Shown: piece by piece, positions 9,144 through 17,453 of the stretch
Position numbering within the stretch: the first letter of the stretch is position 1
How the letters are laid out: every line of letters begins with the position of its first letter
NCBI RefSeq assembly: GCF_000612845.1
Contig: NZ_CCAT010000083.1
Coordinates: 310,001 to 374,000 of the forward strand
DNA length: 64,000 nucleotides
Source: Clostridium ihumii AP5
GTDB taxonomy: Bacteria; Bacillota; Clostridia; Clostridiales; Clostridiaceae
Direction of reading: 5' to 3'
Made by a program: the position numbers and the translations under genes
The notes under the pieces: generated by a model
The model's input: only the letters and a program-made list of their open reading frames with translations
Told to the model about the DNA's origin: nothing
Databases searched by the model: none

Positions 9144-10373
9144 ATGAATTTAATGGAATTAATATATTGGATGATATGTAGTTATGTTATAATGCTTCCT
9201 ATCATTAATGAGAAATATTTAGCTATAGGAAAGTTACCGGATCTTGTATTAATATTAATTATTTTATTATATTTGGTTTACATACTTAAATCAAATAAGA
9301 ATAGAAAAGAATTTTTTATGTGCATTATTGATTTTTTAAAATCTAAATTAGGTATTTCTATGATAATATTAACAATTATGATGATTATATCTACTTTGTA
9401 TGCAAAAGAAAAAACACTTGCACTTATGGAAAGTTTTAGATTTATAACATATATAGTACTTGTATTTATAATTAAATATAATATAAAGGATAGTAATAAA
9501 ATAAAAAATATAATTAGATGTATAGTTATATCCGTTACTATATTAACTACATTTGGGCTTATTCAGTATTTTACTACAATTGGATTAGAACCAAGATTTA
9601 TATCAGAGGAAGGAACTAGAATTACATCTACTATGCAAAATCCTAATGGCTTTGGTGCATATTTAGTTTTAATGTGTTTCCCTATATTTATGCTTAGTTT
9701 TGTCAAAAAAGGTAGTAAAAAAATATATATACCTATAACTATTTTAATAATAGTGAATATATTTTTTACTTATTCTAGAAATGCAATTGTAGGATTAGCA
9801 ATAGGAGTATTTGCATTAGCTATTATGTATAATTATAAAGTTTTATTTATATTTCTTTTAGGAATACCTGTAATGATATTTGGAGATAATGTAATAAATA
9901 GATTTGATAATATTGGGGAAAAAGTTTTAAGAGATCCAAGAATAAAATTGTGGAAAGTTGCAATGAAAATGATAAAAGACAATCCAATATTAGGTGTAGG
10001 AAATGGAAATTATGTAGCAAGATATGATGAATACATACAACGATATCCAGAACTAGCATATCAAGATTATACAAGATTTAGCAGTCATAATTCATACTTG
10101 AAAATGCAAAGTGAATTGGGTATAGTTGGGTTGATTTCATTTTTATTAGTTATTATATGTAGTGTTAATACTATTTATAAGGCTTACAAAAATTTAGAAG
10201 ATAAAGAATTAAAATTATTTTTCATGGGTGTTATGGCTTCAACAGTAGCTTTCTTAGCTATGAATTTATTAGATAATTTATTTTTTTCTCCACAAACTAC
10301 AACCTATTTTTGGGTATTTGTAGCATTAGGAGAAAATGTTTTATTTAATAAAAGATATGAAAAAAATAAGTAA
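9144..10373 (+). CDS. O-antigen ligase/polymerase family membrane protein
   Basis: A 409-residue polytopic membrane protein with roughly ten hydrophobic helices. The Wzy_C/O-antigen ligase signature is visible as PRIKLWKVAMKMIKDNPILGVGNGNY, followed by the extracytoplasmic loop with SSHNSYLKMQSELGIVGLI, whose histidine is the conserved residue of the family. NPNGFGAYLVLMCFP in the first half is also family-typical. It is the second such protein in this operon (the first is at 4073). One may be the polymerase and the other a ligase attaching the glycan to a cell-envelope acceptor. ATG start with a GGTG Shine-Dalgarno. Confidence 0.8.
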   Translation: MNLMELIYWMICSYVIMLPIINEKYLAIGKLPDLVLILIILLYLVYILKSNKNRKEFFMCIIDFLKSKLGISMIILTIMMIISTLYAKEKTLALMESFRFITYIVLVFIIKYNIKDSNKIKNIIRCIVISVTILTTFGLIQYFTTIGLEPRFISEEGTRITSTMQNPNGFGAYLVLMCFPIFMLSFVKKGSKKIYIPITILIIVNIFFTYSRNAIVGLAIGVFALAIMYNYKVLFIFLLGIPVMIFGDNVINRFDNIGEKVLRDPRIKLWKVAMKMIKDNPILGVGNGNYVARYDEYIQRYPELAYQDYTRFSSHNSYLKMQSELGIVGLISFLLVIICSVNTIYKAYKNLEDKELKLFFMGVMASTVAFLAMNLLDNLFFSPQTTTYFWVFVALGENVLFNKRYEKNK

Positions 10374-10398
10374 AAACAATTATGTTGGAGGAAATACA

Positions 10399-11052
10399 AT
10401 GGATGCTAATGAAATAAAAATAGATACATATACGGATATAAAAGATAAAAGTTTTCAATTTTTTATAAAAAGATTATTTGATATAATATTATCCTTAGTA
10501 GGAATAGTAATTTTATCACCATTATTTTTAATACTTTGGATATGGATTAAGTTAGATTCTAAAGGACCAGCTGTATTTAAACAAATTAGAGTTGGAAAAG
10601 ATGGAAAGAATTTTACTATTTATAAGTTTAGAACTATGGTTGTAAATGCAGAAGCTAAAAGAGAATTAGATATAAATCCAGAGGATATGAATAATTTTGT
10701 GTTTCAAAGTAAATCTGATAATAGAATAACTAAATCAGGTGCATTTTTAAGAAAAACTAGTTTAGATGAAATACCACAATTATTTAATGTTTTAAAAGGT
10801 GATATGAGTTTGGTTGGACCTAGACCAGAAATACCAGATATAGTAAAATTTTATCCAGAAAGCTATTATCAAAGATTATTAGTTTTACCTGGAATTACTG
10901 GTCTCGCACAGACTAATGGTAGAGGAGAAATAGAACTTGGAAAAACAGTATATTATGATTTAAAATATATAAAAAATTTTTCCGTTTGGTTAGATATTAA
11001 AATATTATTTGATACAGTTATTAAAGTGTTTAAAAGTGAGGGGGCATTTTAA
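10399..11052 (+). CDS. polyprenyl-phosphate sugar phosphotransferase (initiating transferase)
   Basis: A 217-residue monotopic membrane enzyme of the bacterial sugar transferase family (WbaP C-terminal domain/PglC type). One hydrophobic segment near residues 25-50 (FDIILSLVGIVILSPLFLILWIWI) anchors it. Then come FKQIRVGKDGKNFTIYKFRTM, LRKTSLDEIPQLFNVLKGDMSLVGPRPE with the conserved Asp-Glu and PRPE, and LPGITGLAQTNGR. It moves a sugar-1-phosphate from a UDP-sugar to undecaprenyl phosphate, starting repeat-unit synthesis. GGAGG at 10387 selects the ATG at 10399 over the upstream in-frame ATG at 10336. Its stop overlaps the next start (TAATG). Confidence 0.9.
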   Translation: MDANEIKIDTYTDIKDKSFQFFIKRLFDIILSLVGIVILSPLFLILWIWIKLDSKGPAVFKQIRVGKDGKNFTIYKFRTMVVNAEAKRELDINPEDMNNFVFQSKSDNRITKSGAFLRKTSLDEIPQLFNVLKGDMSLVGPRPEIPDIVKFYPESYYQRLLVLPGITGLAQTNGRGEIELGKTVYYDLKYIKNFSVWLDIKILFDTVIKVFKSEGAF

Positions 11053-11759
11053 TGGGGTCAAAGTTATTTAACTATGACATATTTTCAGAAACCCAAGATG
11101 AGCTTATAGAAAAAGTATTTTCTATGGATAAAGTTAATATTGTTTCAGGTAATCCAGAAATTTTAAATTTAGGATTACATGATGAAAAAATATTAAATTT
11201 ATTTAATGATGAGAAATCAATTATAATTCCAGATGGTATAGGAACAGTTATAGCTTCAAAAATTGTAAAAAATCCTGTAAAAGAAAAAATTGCAGGTGTT
11301 GAAGTTATGGAAAGAATAGTGGAAAAGTGTTCAATAACTAATAAATCAATATATTTATTGGGTGCTTCACAAGAAGTTGTTGATAAATGTGAAGATGTAT
11401 TAAAAGAAAAATATCCAGGAATAAATATATGTGGAAAACATAATGGATTTTTTGATATGGAAAATTGTGATGATATAATAAAAGAAATAGATGTAAAAAA
11501 CCCATATGCACTATTTATAGCCATGGGTGCGCCAAGACAAGAAATTTTTATAATGAAATATATGGATAAATTGCCTTGTAGCATATATATGGGAGTGGGT
11601 GGAAGCTTTGATACAATTTCAGGAAAAACAAATAGAGCACCTAAATGGATGATAAATTGTGGTATGGAATGGTTATATAGATCAATTAAAGATCCTAAAA
11701 GAGTTAAAAGATTAGGAGTAATACCTAAATTTCTTTTTAAAGTTATAAAATCAAATTAA
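11052..11759 (+). CDS. WecG/TagA/CpsF family glycosyltransferase
   Basis: A 235-residue GT26 family member of normal length. Motifs: SGNPEILNLG, then IIPDGIGTVIASKI with the catalytic Asp (counterpart of the TagA PDG motif), AGVEVMERIVEKC, SIYLLGASQEVVDKC, and FIAMGAPRQEIFIMKY followed by MGVGGSFDTISGKTNRAPKWM. These enzymes transfer HexNAc(A) residues to lipid-linked sugars, for example UDP-ManNAc(A) to undecaprenyl-PP-GlcNAc, in the cytoplasm. That fits the epimerase in this operon. The ATG overlaps the stop of the phosphotransferase by one base, suggesting translational coupling. It is the last gene before a strong terminator. Confidence 0.9.
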   Translation: MGSKLFNYDIFSETQDELIEKVFSMDKVNIVSGNPEILNLGLHDEKILNLFNDEKSIIIPDGIGTVIASKIVKNPVKEKIAGVEVMERIVEKCSITNKSIYLLGASQEVVDKCEDVLKEKYPGINICGKHNGFFDMENCDDIIKEIDVKNPYALFIAMGAPRQEIFIMKYMDKLPCSIYMGVGGSFDTISGKTNRAPKWMINCGMEWLYRSIKDPKRVKRLGVIPKFLFKVIKSN

Positions 11760-11776
11760 AAATTATATATTTATAT

Positions 11777-11814
11777 AAAGAATAAGAATCACATATTAGT
11801 GATTCTTATTCTTT
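11777..11814. terminator. bidirectional terminator closing the polysaccharide operon
   Basis: AAAGAATAAGAATCAC pairs perfectly with GTGATTCTTATTCTTT over a short loop (ATATTA). A/T flanks let it work in both directions. The right arm is also the last codons of the convergent minus-strand glycosyltransferase, which ends at 11796. Confidence 0.85.
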
Positions 11815-12971
11815 AAGTTATTATATAAATTTAATAATTTGTTCGTTACAAATTCCTCACTAAAATTAGATGTTACAAATTCTTTTATATACTCAGAATC
11901 AAATTTATAATAGTTAGTTATTAATTCTTTAAGTCCATTTTTCATAGCAAAAGTATCATCATTGTCAACTAATATTCCTGTAGAAGGAGTTATATACATT
12001 TGTGGACCTCCACACTTTGTAGATATGACAGGAAGACCTAAAATCATTGCCTCAATTCCTACAACACCAAAAGTTTCTTTTTTACTTGATATAACAAGAG
12101 AATTACAAGAATTTATATATCTTGAAAGTTTATCATTAGCGACACTTCCATGTAAAGTACAATAATTATTTAAATTTAAATTATTAATAATACGTTCTAT
12201 ATCAGTTCTAATAGCACCATCACCAATGATATGTAAATGGACATTAGAAATTTTATCATCATATATAAGCATATGAAGTGACTTAAGAAGCATAGGAATA
12301 TTTTTAATATCACTAAATAAAGATACATGAATTAAATTAAATTTACCGTTATTCTTAATACTTTTAATATAATTATTAGTTGAAAATGAATCAATATCTA
12401 TATAATTAGGCATAACAGAACAAGGAATGTTACCTAAGCATTTTACTTCATTTTGTAGAGTATTACTTACAGCTAAATATGTGTTTGCATTCTCAAAAAC
12501 CTTTTTACATATTTCGGGGTTTTTTTTAACCATTTTTTCTAAAAATGAAAAATGTTCTGTTACAATATAAGGAATATTATATTTTTTACTTAATAGATAT
12601 GATAAATATCCTCCATAATATGTAACTTGACCATGTATTATATCTGGCATACCAAATTTAGATATAACCTTTTCAAAACACTTGTAAACATGTTTTTCAT
12701 ACAATTTGTTTACAAGGGAATTACATTTTAATCCATAATTAAATTCTCGAAATCTGAATGTATGAACATTTTTTTCTATTGAATAATCATACTTATCTAT
12801 TTTAAAATAGTTTTTTAATTCTTTAACAGATAAAAGTTCTAAATCTAAAACTGCAACATCTGCATGTTTAGCTAAGGCTTGTGCTTGATTTTTAAAAAAT
12901 ATACCTTTAAGAGGTTGTTTATCATTAGGATAATTTGTTGGAATAACTAATATTTTGAGCTTTTTCATCAT
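11796..12971 (-). CDS. glycosyltransferase family 4
   Basis: A 391-residue GT4 enzyme. It starts KILVIPTNYPNDKQPLKGIFFKNQAQALA, has MPDIIHGQVTYYGGYLSYLLS and VTEHFSFLEKMVKKNP in the acceptor domain, and the donor domain carries LIHVSLFSDIKNIPMLLKSL, HIIGDGAIR and SSKKETFGVVGIEAMILGLPVISTKCGG, which contains the E(x7)E donor-binding pair. It lies 7 bases after another glycosyltransferase on the same strand, so the two form a transcript convergent with the large operon. AGGTGAT precedes the tandem ATG ATG start. Sugar specificity is unknown. Confidence 0.85.
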   Translation of the reverse strand: MMKKLKILVIPTNYPNDKQPLKGIFFKNQAQALAKHADVAVLDLELLSVKELKNYFKIDKYDYSIEKNVHTFRFREFNYGLKCNSLVNKLYEKHVYKCFEKVISKFGMPDIIHGQVTYYGGYLSYLLSKKYNIPYIVTEHFSFLEKMVKKNPEICKKVFENANTYLAVSNTLQNEVKCLGNIPCSVMPNYIDIDSFSTNNYIKSIKNNGKFNLIHVSLFSDIKNIPMLLKSLHMLIYDDKISNVHLHIIGDGAIRTDIERIINNLNLNNYCTLHGSVANDKLSRYINSCNSLVISSKKETFGVVGIEAMILGLPVISTKCGGPQMYITPSTGILVDNDDTFAMKNGLKELITNYYKFDSEYIKEFVTSNFSEEFVTNKLLNLYNNLKNKNH

Positions 12972-12978
12972 AAATCAC

Positions 12979-14049
12979 CTATTTCTGCATTATTTTTAAA
13001 TATATATCGTTCATACTATTACAATTATCTTCCCAACTATAATTATCTAAAACAAATCTACGAGCATTTGAAGAAAAACTTTTCATTTTACTTTCATTAT
13101 TAATTAATAATTTTAATTTATTTTTTAAGTCCACAATATCTTTTGATTTAAAAATAAAACCAGTTTCATTATCTAATACAACTTCTTTTAATCCACCAAC
13201 ATCACTACATACAACAGGACGTCCGCAAGCTTCTGCTTCAACAGCTGAAACGCCAAAGCTTTCACTAAGTGATGGTAAACATACAATATCCATTTTATTC
13301 ATATATAATGGAACATCTCTATTTTCGATAGATCCTACAAATTCAACATTATCTTGTATATTCAATTTATGAGTTAAATCTTCTAATGATTTACGTTCTT
13401 CTCCATCACCAACTATTAAAAGACGAATATCCTTATTTACCTCTTTTATAAGAAGAGAGTAAGCTTCTATAAGAAAGTTTATACCGTATACTTTTCTTAA
13501 ATGTTTACATACTCCAATAGTAATGTAATCATTAGATAAAATTTTAGTTTTTATGTTGAAATTATTAATATCAACTCCAAATGGTGTAATCTCAATATTT
13601 TTTTTATCATAATATTTTTTTATTTCTTTAGCCATATCATGACTTGTAGAACAAATTACGTCAGCACTAGATAAAATATATTTTAGTAAACTAGCTTTTA
13701 ATTTATTAGACTTAGGGAATTCATAAACATCACTACCCCAAACGGATATGATGAACGGATGTTGATGGCTTAAACAACCATATAAACCATAACTAGTAGC
13801 GTAATGACTATGTAGTAAATCAGGTTTAATTTCTTTAATTAAATTTTTAATTTTGTTGGCTATAAAAAAGTAAGATAATTTGCTTTTAAATGGCGGTTTT
13901 ACAATATATAGTTTAACATTAGAACTATATTTATAAGTAGTTTCTCTCATAGAAATTAAGTGAACTTCATCATAATGTTTAGAAAAGTAATCTATCCATT
14001 TATATGTATGTGAACTATTTGCATCAGATAAATAGCAAAGTTTAGTCAT
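12979..14049 (-). CDS. glycosyltransferase family 4
   Basis: A 356-residue GT4 enzyme. The N-terminus is LCYLSDANSSHTYKWIDYFSKHYDEVHLIS, followed by PDLLHSHYATSYGLYGCLS and VWGSDVYEFPKS. The donor domain holds GVCKHLRKVYGINFLIEAYSLL, LLIVGDGEERK and LPSLSESFGVSAVEAEACGRPVVCSDVGGLKEVV with the E(x7)E motif. GGAGG (minus strand) eight bases before the ATG at 14049 decides the start; an in-frame TTG lies five codons further upstream. It is the first gene of the minus-strand pair and is divergent from the CWB2 protein gene at 14234. Confidence 0.87.
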   Translation of the reverse strand: MTKLCYLSDANSSHTYKWIDYFSKHYDEVHLISMRETTYKYSSNVKLYIVKPPFKSKLSYFFIANKIKNLIKEIKPDLLHSHYATSYGLYGCLSHQHPFIISVWGSDVYEFPKSNKLKASLLKYILSSADVICSTSHDMAKEIKKYYDKKNIEITPFGVDINNFNIKTKILSNDYITIGVCKHLRKVYGINFLIEAYSLLIKEVNKDIRLLIVGDGEERKSLEDLTHKLNIQDNVEFVGSIENRDVPLYMNKMDIVCLPSLSESFGVSAVEAEACGRPVVCSDVGGLKEVVLDNETGFIFKSKDIVDLKNKLKLLINNESKMKSFSSNARRFVLDNYSWEDNCNSMNDIYLKIMQK

Positions 14050-14137
14050 TAATTTTTCCTCCAATATAAAATTATCATTTATTGTTTCAAAGAAAATTAT
14101 ACTACAACACTAATAATTGTAAAGACACTAATTATAT

Positions 14138-14174
14138 TTTACAATTAATTTACATGATGTAAAGTAATTGTAAA
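14138..14174. promoter_or_regulatory. 37-bp palindrome in a divergent promoter region
   Basis: TTTACAATTAATTTACAT, a central G, then ATGTAAAGTAATTGTAAA form an almost perfect 18+1+18 palindrome with one mismatch. A further TAATTGTAAAG half-site lies at about 14113. It sits between the divergent glycosyltransferase (start 14049) and CWB2 protein (start 14234), where a regulator could control both. All-A/T stems with few G-C pairs make an operator more likely than a terminator, though a run of A follows on the plus strand. Confidence 0.55.
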
Positions 14175-14233
14175 AAAAGTCGATAAATAGATATGTATAT
14201 AAATATATAACTTTATAATATAAGGAGGTTGCT

Positions 14234-17119
14234 ATGAAAGTAAAAAAGAAGTTATTGCTTACTATGATAATGATATTAGTTTTTAGTTTTAAAAGTAGTA
14301 CAAAAATATTTGCAGTTGAAAATGAAGTAAGTAGTTTTGAGGAAATAGTTGGGAAAAATAGATTTGAAACTGCAATACAAGTAAGTAATAAATTTGAAGT
14401 TGTAGATGAAATAGTATTAGTTAACTCAAATGGGATAGTTGATGCATTGGCAGCAACACCATATGCTGCAATGAAAAATGCACCTATATTATTAACTAAT
14501 TCAGAAAAGTTAAATTTACAAACTAAAAATCAAATTGAAAAATTAAATTGCAAAAGAGTAACTATAATTGGTGGAGAAGGTGTAGTTTCTGAAAATATAG
14601 TTAAAGAATTAAAGGCAATAGGGGTAGAAGTAGAGAGAATATATGGAAAAAATAGATATTCAACTGCATATGAAATTGCTAAAAAAATGGGTGCCATTGA
14701 AAAAGTAGCAGTAGTAAATGGAGAAACTGGGCTTGTAGATGCATTATCATTATCTGCACCAGCAGCAAAAGATCAAATTGCAATAATTTTATGCAATGGT
14801 GATAAGATATTAGAGGGCCAAGAATTTGTTGACAATGCTAGCACGAAATATGTTATTGGCGGAACTGCTGTTATAAGTGAAAATTTGGAACAGAAAATAG
14901 GTGCTAAGAGACTATATGGTTCTAACAGAAATTCAACTAATATAGCTGTATTAAATGAATTTTATCACGATAATGTTATAGATAATTTATATTTAGCAAA
15001 AGATGGATCAGATTCCAAGAGTGAACTAGTAGATGCCCTATCAGCTGGACCATTAGCTGGTATTAATAAAAGTCCAATTTTATTATGTGGAAATAAATTA
15101 ATAAAAGAGCAGATAAAATTTTTAGAAGATAGAGACATAAGTAAAATTAGTCAAGTTGGTGGAGGAATAAATAAAAACATAATTTCTCAAATAAAAACTG
15201 GAATTTATGAAGAAGTTATTATAGAAAATCCTACAAATAATTGTTCTAAAAAAGGTGTATTTAAAGATTTTGGAATGACAGAACAGCCGTTTCAAATTAA
15301 TACTGGAATAATGCATAATAATAATAAGGGTGAAAAGGTTATGTATGCAGGTACAATTGTAATGGGAGGAAATCAATGTACATTTTTTTCATTTAATACT
15401 ATAAGTGAAAAAATAGAAAAAACGATTACAATTCAAGGTGCTGAAGGGATAATATCCATGGAGGAATGTGGAGATTATATTTATTTTGGAACATATAATA
15501 GTGCTATGTTATATAGATATAATACTAAAACTGAGGTGTTAGAAAAATTATGTGCATTGAATAGTAGTGATAGATATATTTGGGACATTAAACCGCACAA
15601 TGGAAGAATTTATATTGGTACATCACCAAGAAGTAGAGTTTATAAATATTATGAAAATGAAAAGGTATTAGAAGATTTAGGATCATTCTCGAACAATCAA
15701 TATGCTAGGTCTGTAGAATATTACAATGGAAATGTATATGCAGGAATAGGTTCTAGAGCAGAGTTAATAGAATATAATGATAAGACAAAAATGAAAACAA
15801 ATATATTACCATCTCAATATGAAGGTCAATTTGTAAAATATTTAAAAATTATAGGAGATAAGATGTTTATAACAATATATCCATCTACAACTGTCTTAAC
15901 ATATGACTTTAAAACTAAAGAGATTACAGAACGAATGGATGAAATATCTAATGCTTATTATGATTATTATCCTACATTTAATGAAAATCATATAACATTT
16001 AAGGGGCCAGATGGTTACATATTTCATTACAATAAAGAGGAAGATAATCTAAAATGCTTACAGTATAATGGAAATAGCATGACATCAGCAGGAGTAATAA
16101 ATAATCAATATATATGTGGTATAAATCAAGATGGTTATTATTTTAAAAACGATTTAAATGGTCATAATCCTAAAAAGATTAATTTAAGAAATCAAGGATT
16201 AAAAGGGGTGGGTGGTTTACCAGTTACAATGTATCCATACAACAATAAAATATATTTTGGTGGCAAGAACTTAGGTGTATATGATACTACATTGAAAAAG
16301 GCATTTTTTAAAGATATACAAGGTGAAGTGAAATCAATAGGAGTATCTAATGGATATTTATATACAGGAAATTATGCAGATGCAACTATTTGGAAGTTTA
16401 ATAAAACTAATGTAGATGATGAAGATGTAATTGAATTGACAGATGAAAAAGATATGATTTTTGAAATACCTAAACAAGATAATCAAAACAGGCCATCTAC
16501 TATGATTACAAATCCTAAAAATAATACCATAACATTAGCGTCACAACCTTCACCAGGATTTCATGGTGGAACTTTAACAACATATGATGCAACTAATGGA
16601 AAAGTTTACACTAGAAATGATGTAGTGAAAAACCATTACATTAATGATATGGTATATGACAATAAAAATCCAGATATAGTATACTTAGGGAGTTCTTGTA
16701 AATATAGTTATGGTTCAACTTCTTTAAATGAAAATGGAGTATTAGTTAAATATAATATAAAGACTAAGAGTAAGTTGTTTGAAATCATACCAGAGAACAC
16801 TAGTACGCGTATAGCATCAGTAGCATATTTAGATAACAAAATATATTGTATAAATGATACTGGAACAATAACAATGATAGATGCAAATACTGGAAAAATA
16901 TTAAAGCAATTAAAAAGATTATGGTATAGACAAATTTTAGCATCACGTGATGGAAATCTATATGCATTAAATAATGTTGGATTTTGGAAAATTAATCAGA
17001 ATACACTAGAAGCTACTCTTATTAGGGGAAATTTGAAGAATCCTACTAATTTAAATGAAGATTATATGAACGGAAAAATATATTTTTATAATGATTATAA
17101 TCTTTTATGTTATGAGTAA
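14234..17119 (+). CDS. cell-wall binding repeat 2 (CWB2) surface protein with C-terminal beta-propeller-like region
   Basis: A 961-residue exported protein. A signal peptide (MKVKKKLLLTMIMILVFSF...) is followed by three CWB2 repeats at about 36-340, each with a R[FYN].TA-like start: VGKNRFETAIQVSNKF, YGKNRYSTAYEIAKKMG and YGSNRNSTNIAVLNEFY. CWB2 triplets bind anionic wall polymers non-covalently. Residues about 350-960 contain repeated short beta motifs (YIYFGTYNSAMLYRYNTKTEVLEKL, RIYIGTSPRSRVYKYYENEKVLEDL, NVYAGIGSRAELIEYNDKTKM) resembling Kelch/PQQ-type propeller blades. GGAGG lies eight bases before the ATG. Clustering with glycan genes fits anchoring to the polymer made nearby. The propeller ligand is unknown. 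Confidence 0.85.
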   Translation: MKVKKKLLLTMIMILVFSFKSSTKIFAVENEVSSFEEIVGKNRFETAIQVSNKFEVVDEIVLVNSNGIVDALAATPYAAMKNAPILLTNSEKLNLQTKNQIEKLNCKRVTIIGGEGVVSENIVKELKAIGVEVERIYGKNRYSTAYEIAKKMGAIEKVAVVNGETGLVDALSLSAPAAKDQIAIILCNGDKILEGQEFVDNASTKYVIGGTAVISENLEQKIGAKRLYGSNRNSTNIAVLNEFYHDNVIDNLYLAKDGSDSKSELVDALSAGPLAGINKSPILLCGNKLIKEQIKFLEDRDISKISQVGGGINKNIISQIKTGIYEEVIIENPTNNCSKKGVFKDFGMTEQPFQINTGIMHNNNKGEKVMYAGTIVMGGNQCTFFSFNTISEKIEKTITIQGAEGIISMEECGDYIYFGTYNSAMLYRYNTKTEVLEKLCALNSSDRYIWDIKPHNGRIYIGTSPRSRVYKYYENEKVLEDLGSFSNNQYARSVEYYNGNVYAGIGSRAELIEYNDKTKMKTNILPSQYEGQFVKYLKIIGDKMFITIYPSTTVLTYDFKTKEITERMDEISNAYYDYYPTFNENHITFKGPDGYIFHYNKEEDNLKCLQYNGNSMTSAGVINNQYICGINQDGYYFKNDLNGHNPKKINLRNQGLKGVGGLPVTMYPYNNKIYFGGKNLGVYDTTLKKAFFKDIQGEVKSIGVSNGYLYTGNYADATIWKFNKTNVDDEDVIELTDEKDMIFEIPKQDNQNRPSTMITNPKNNTITLASQPSPGFHGGTLTTYDATNGKVYTRNDVVKNHYINDMVYDNKNPDIVYLGSSCKYSYGSTSLNENGVLVKYNIKTKSKLFEIIPENTSTRIASVAYLDNKIYCINDTGTITMIDANTGKILKQLKRLWYRQILASRDGNLYALNNVGFWKINQNTLEATLIRGNLKNPTNLNEDYMNGKIYFYNDYNLLCYE

Positions 17120-17191
17120 TTCAAGATTTTAATAAAATATAATATTTATTTAAAATAAATTTTAAATTTTACAAGAAATGTAAGAATAAAG

Positions 17192-17226
17192 GATGATTTC
17201 TATGTTAATTAGAAGTCATCTTTTTT
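17192..17226 (+). terminator. intrinsic terminator after the CWB2 protein
   Basis: GATGATTTCT pairs with AGAAGTCATC (one G-U pair) across a 9-base loop and is followed by six T residues. The rest of the 334-base gap to the next gene (17120-17453) is AT-rich and holds the promoter at 17355. Confidence 0.85.
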
Positions 17227-17354
17227 ATATATTAAATTATATACAAATTTAGAAAAAAATATTTTAATATGATAAGTTTTAAATAAAAATTAACTATTTG
17301 TACATAAATTCTAATAGAACATTTAAAATTAAATTGAAAGTATAAAAAAATAAT

Positions 17355-17382
17355 TTGACTTTTATTGTAATAATTGTATAAT
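17355..17382 (+). promoter_or_regulatory. sigma-A type promoter for the NlpC/P60 protein
   Basis: TTGACT (17355-17360) and TATAAT (17377-17382) are separated by 16 bases. The coding start is about 70 bases downstream. This is a near-consensus vegetative promoter. Confidence 0.65.
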
Positions 17383-17453
17383 AATATATAAATTAACATG
17401 TTGATTAAATATTCTAAAAATTAACAATTACAAATAAATATTTTGGAGGAAAA

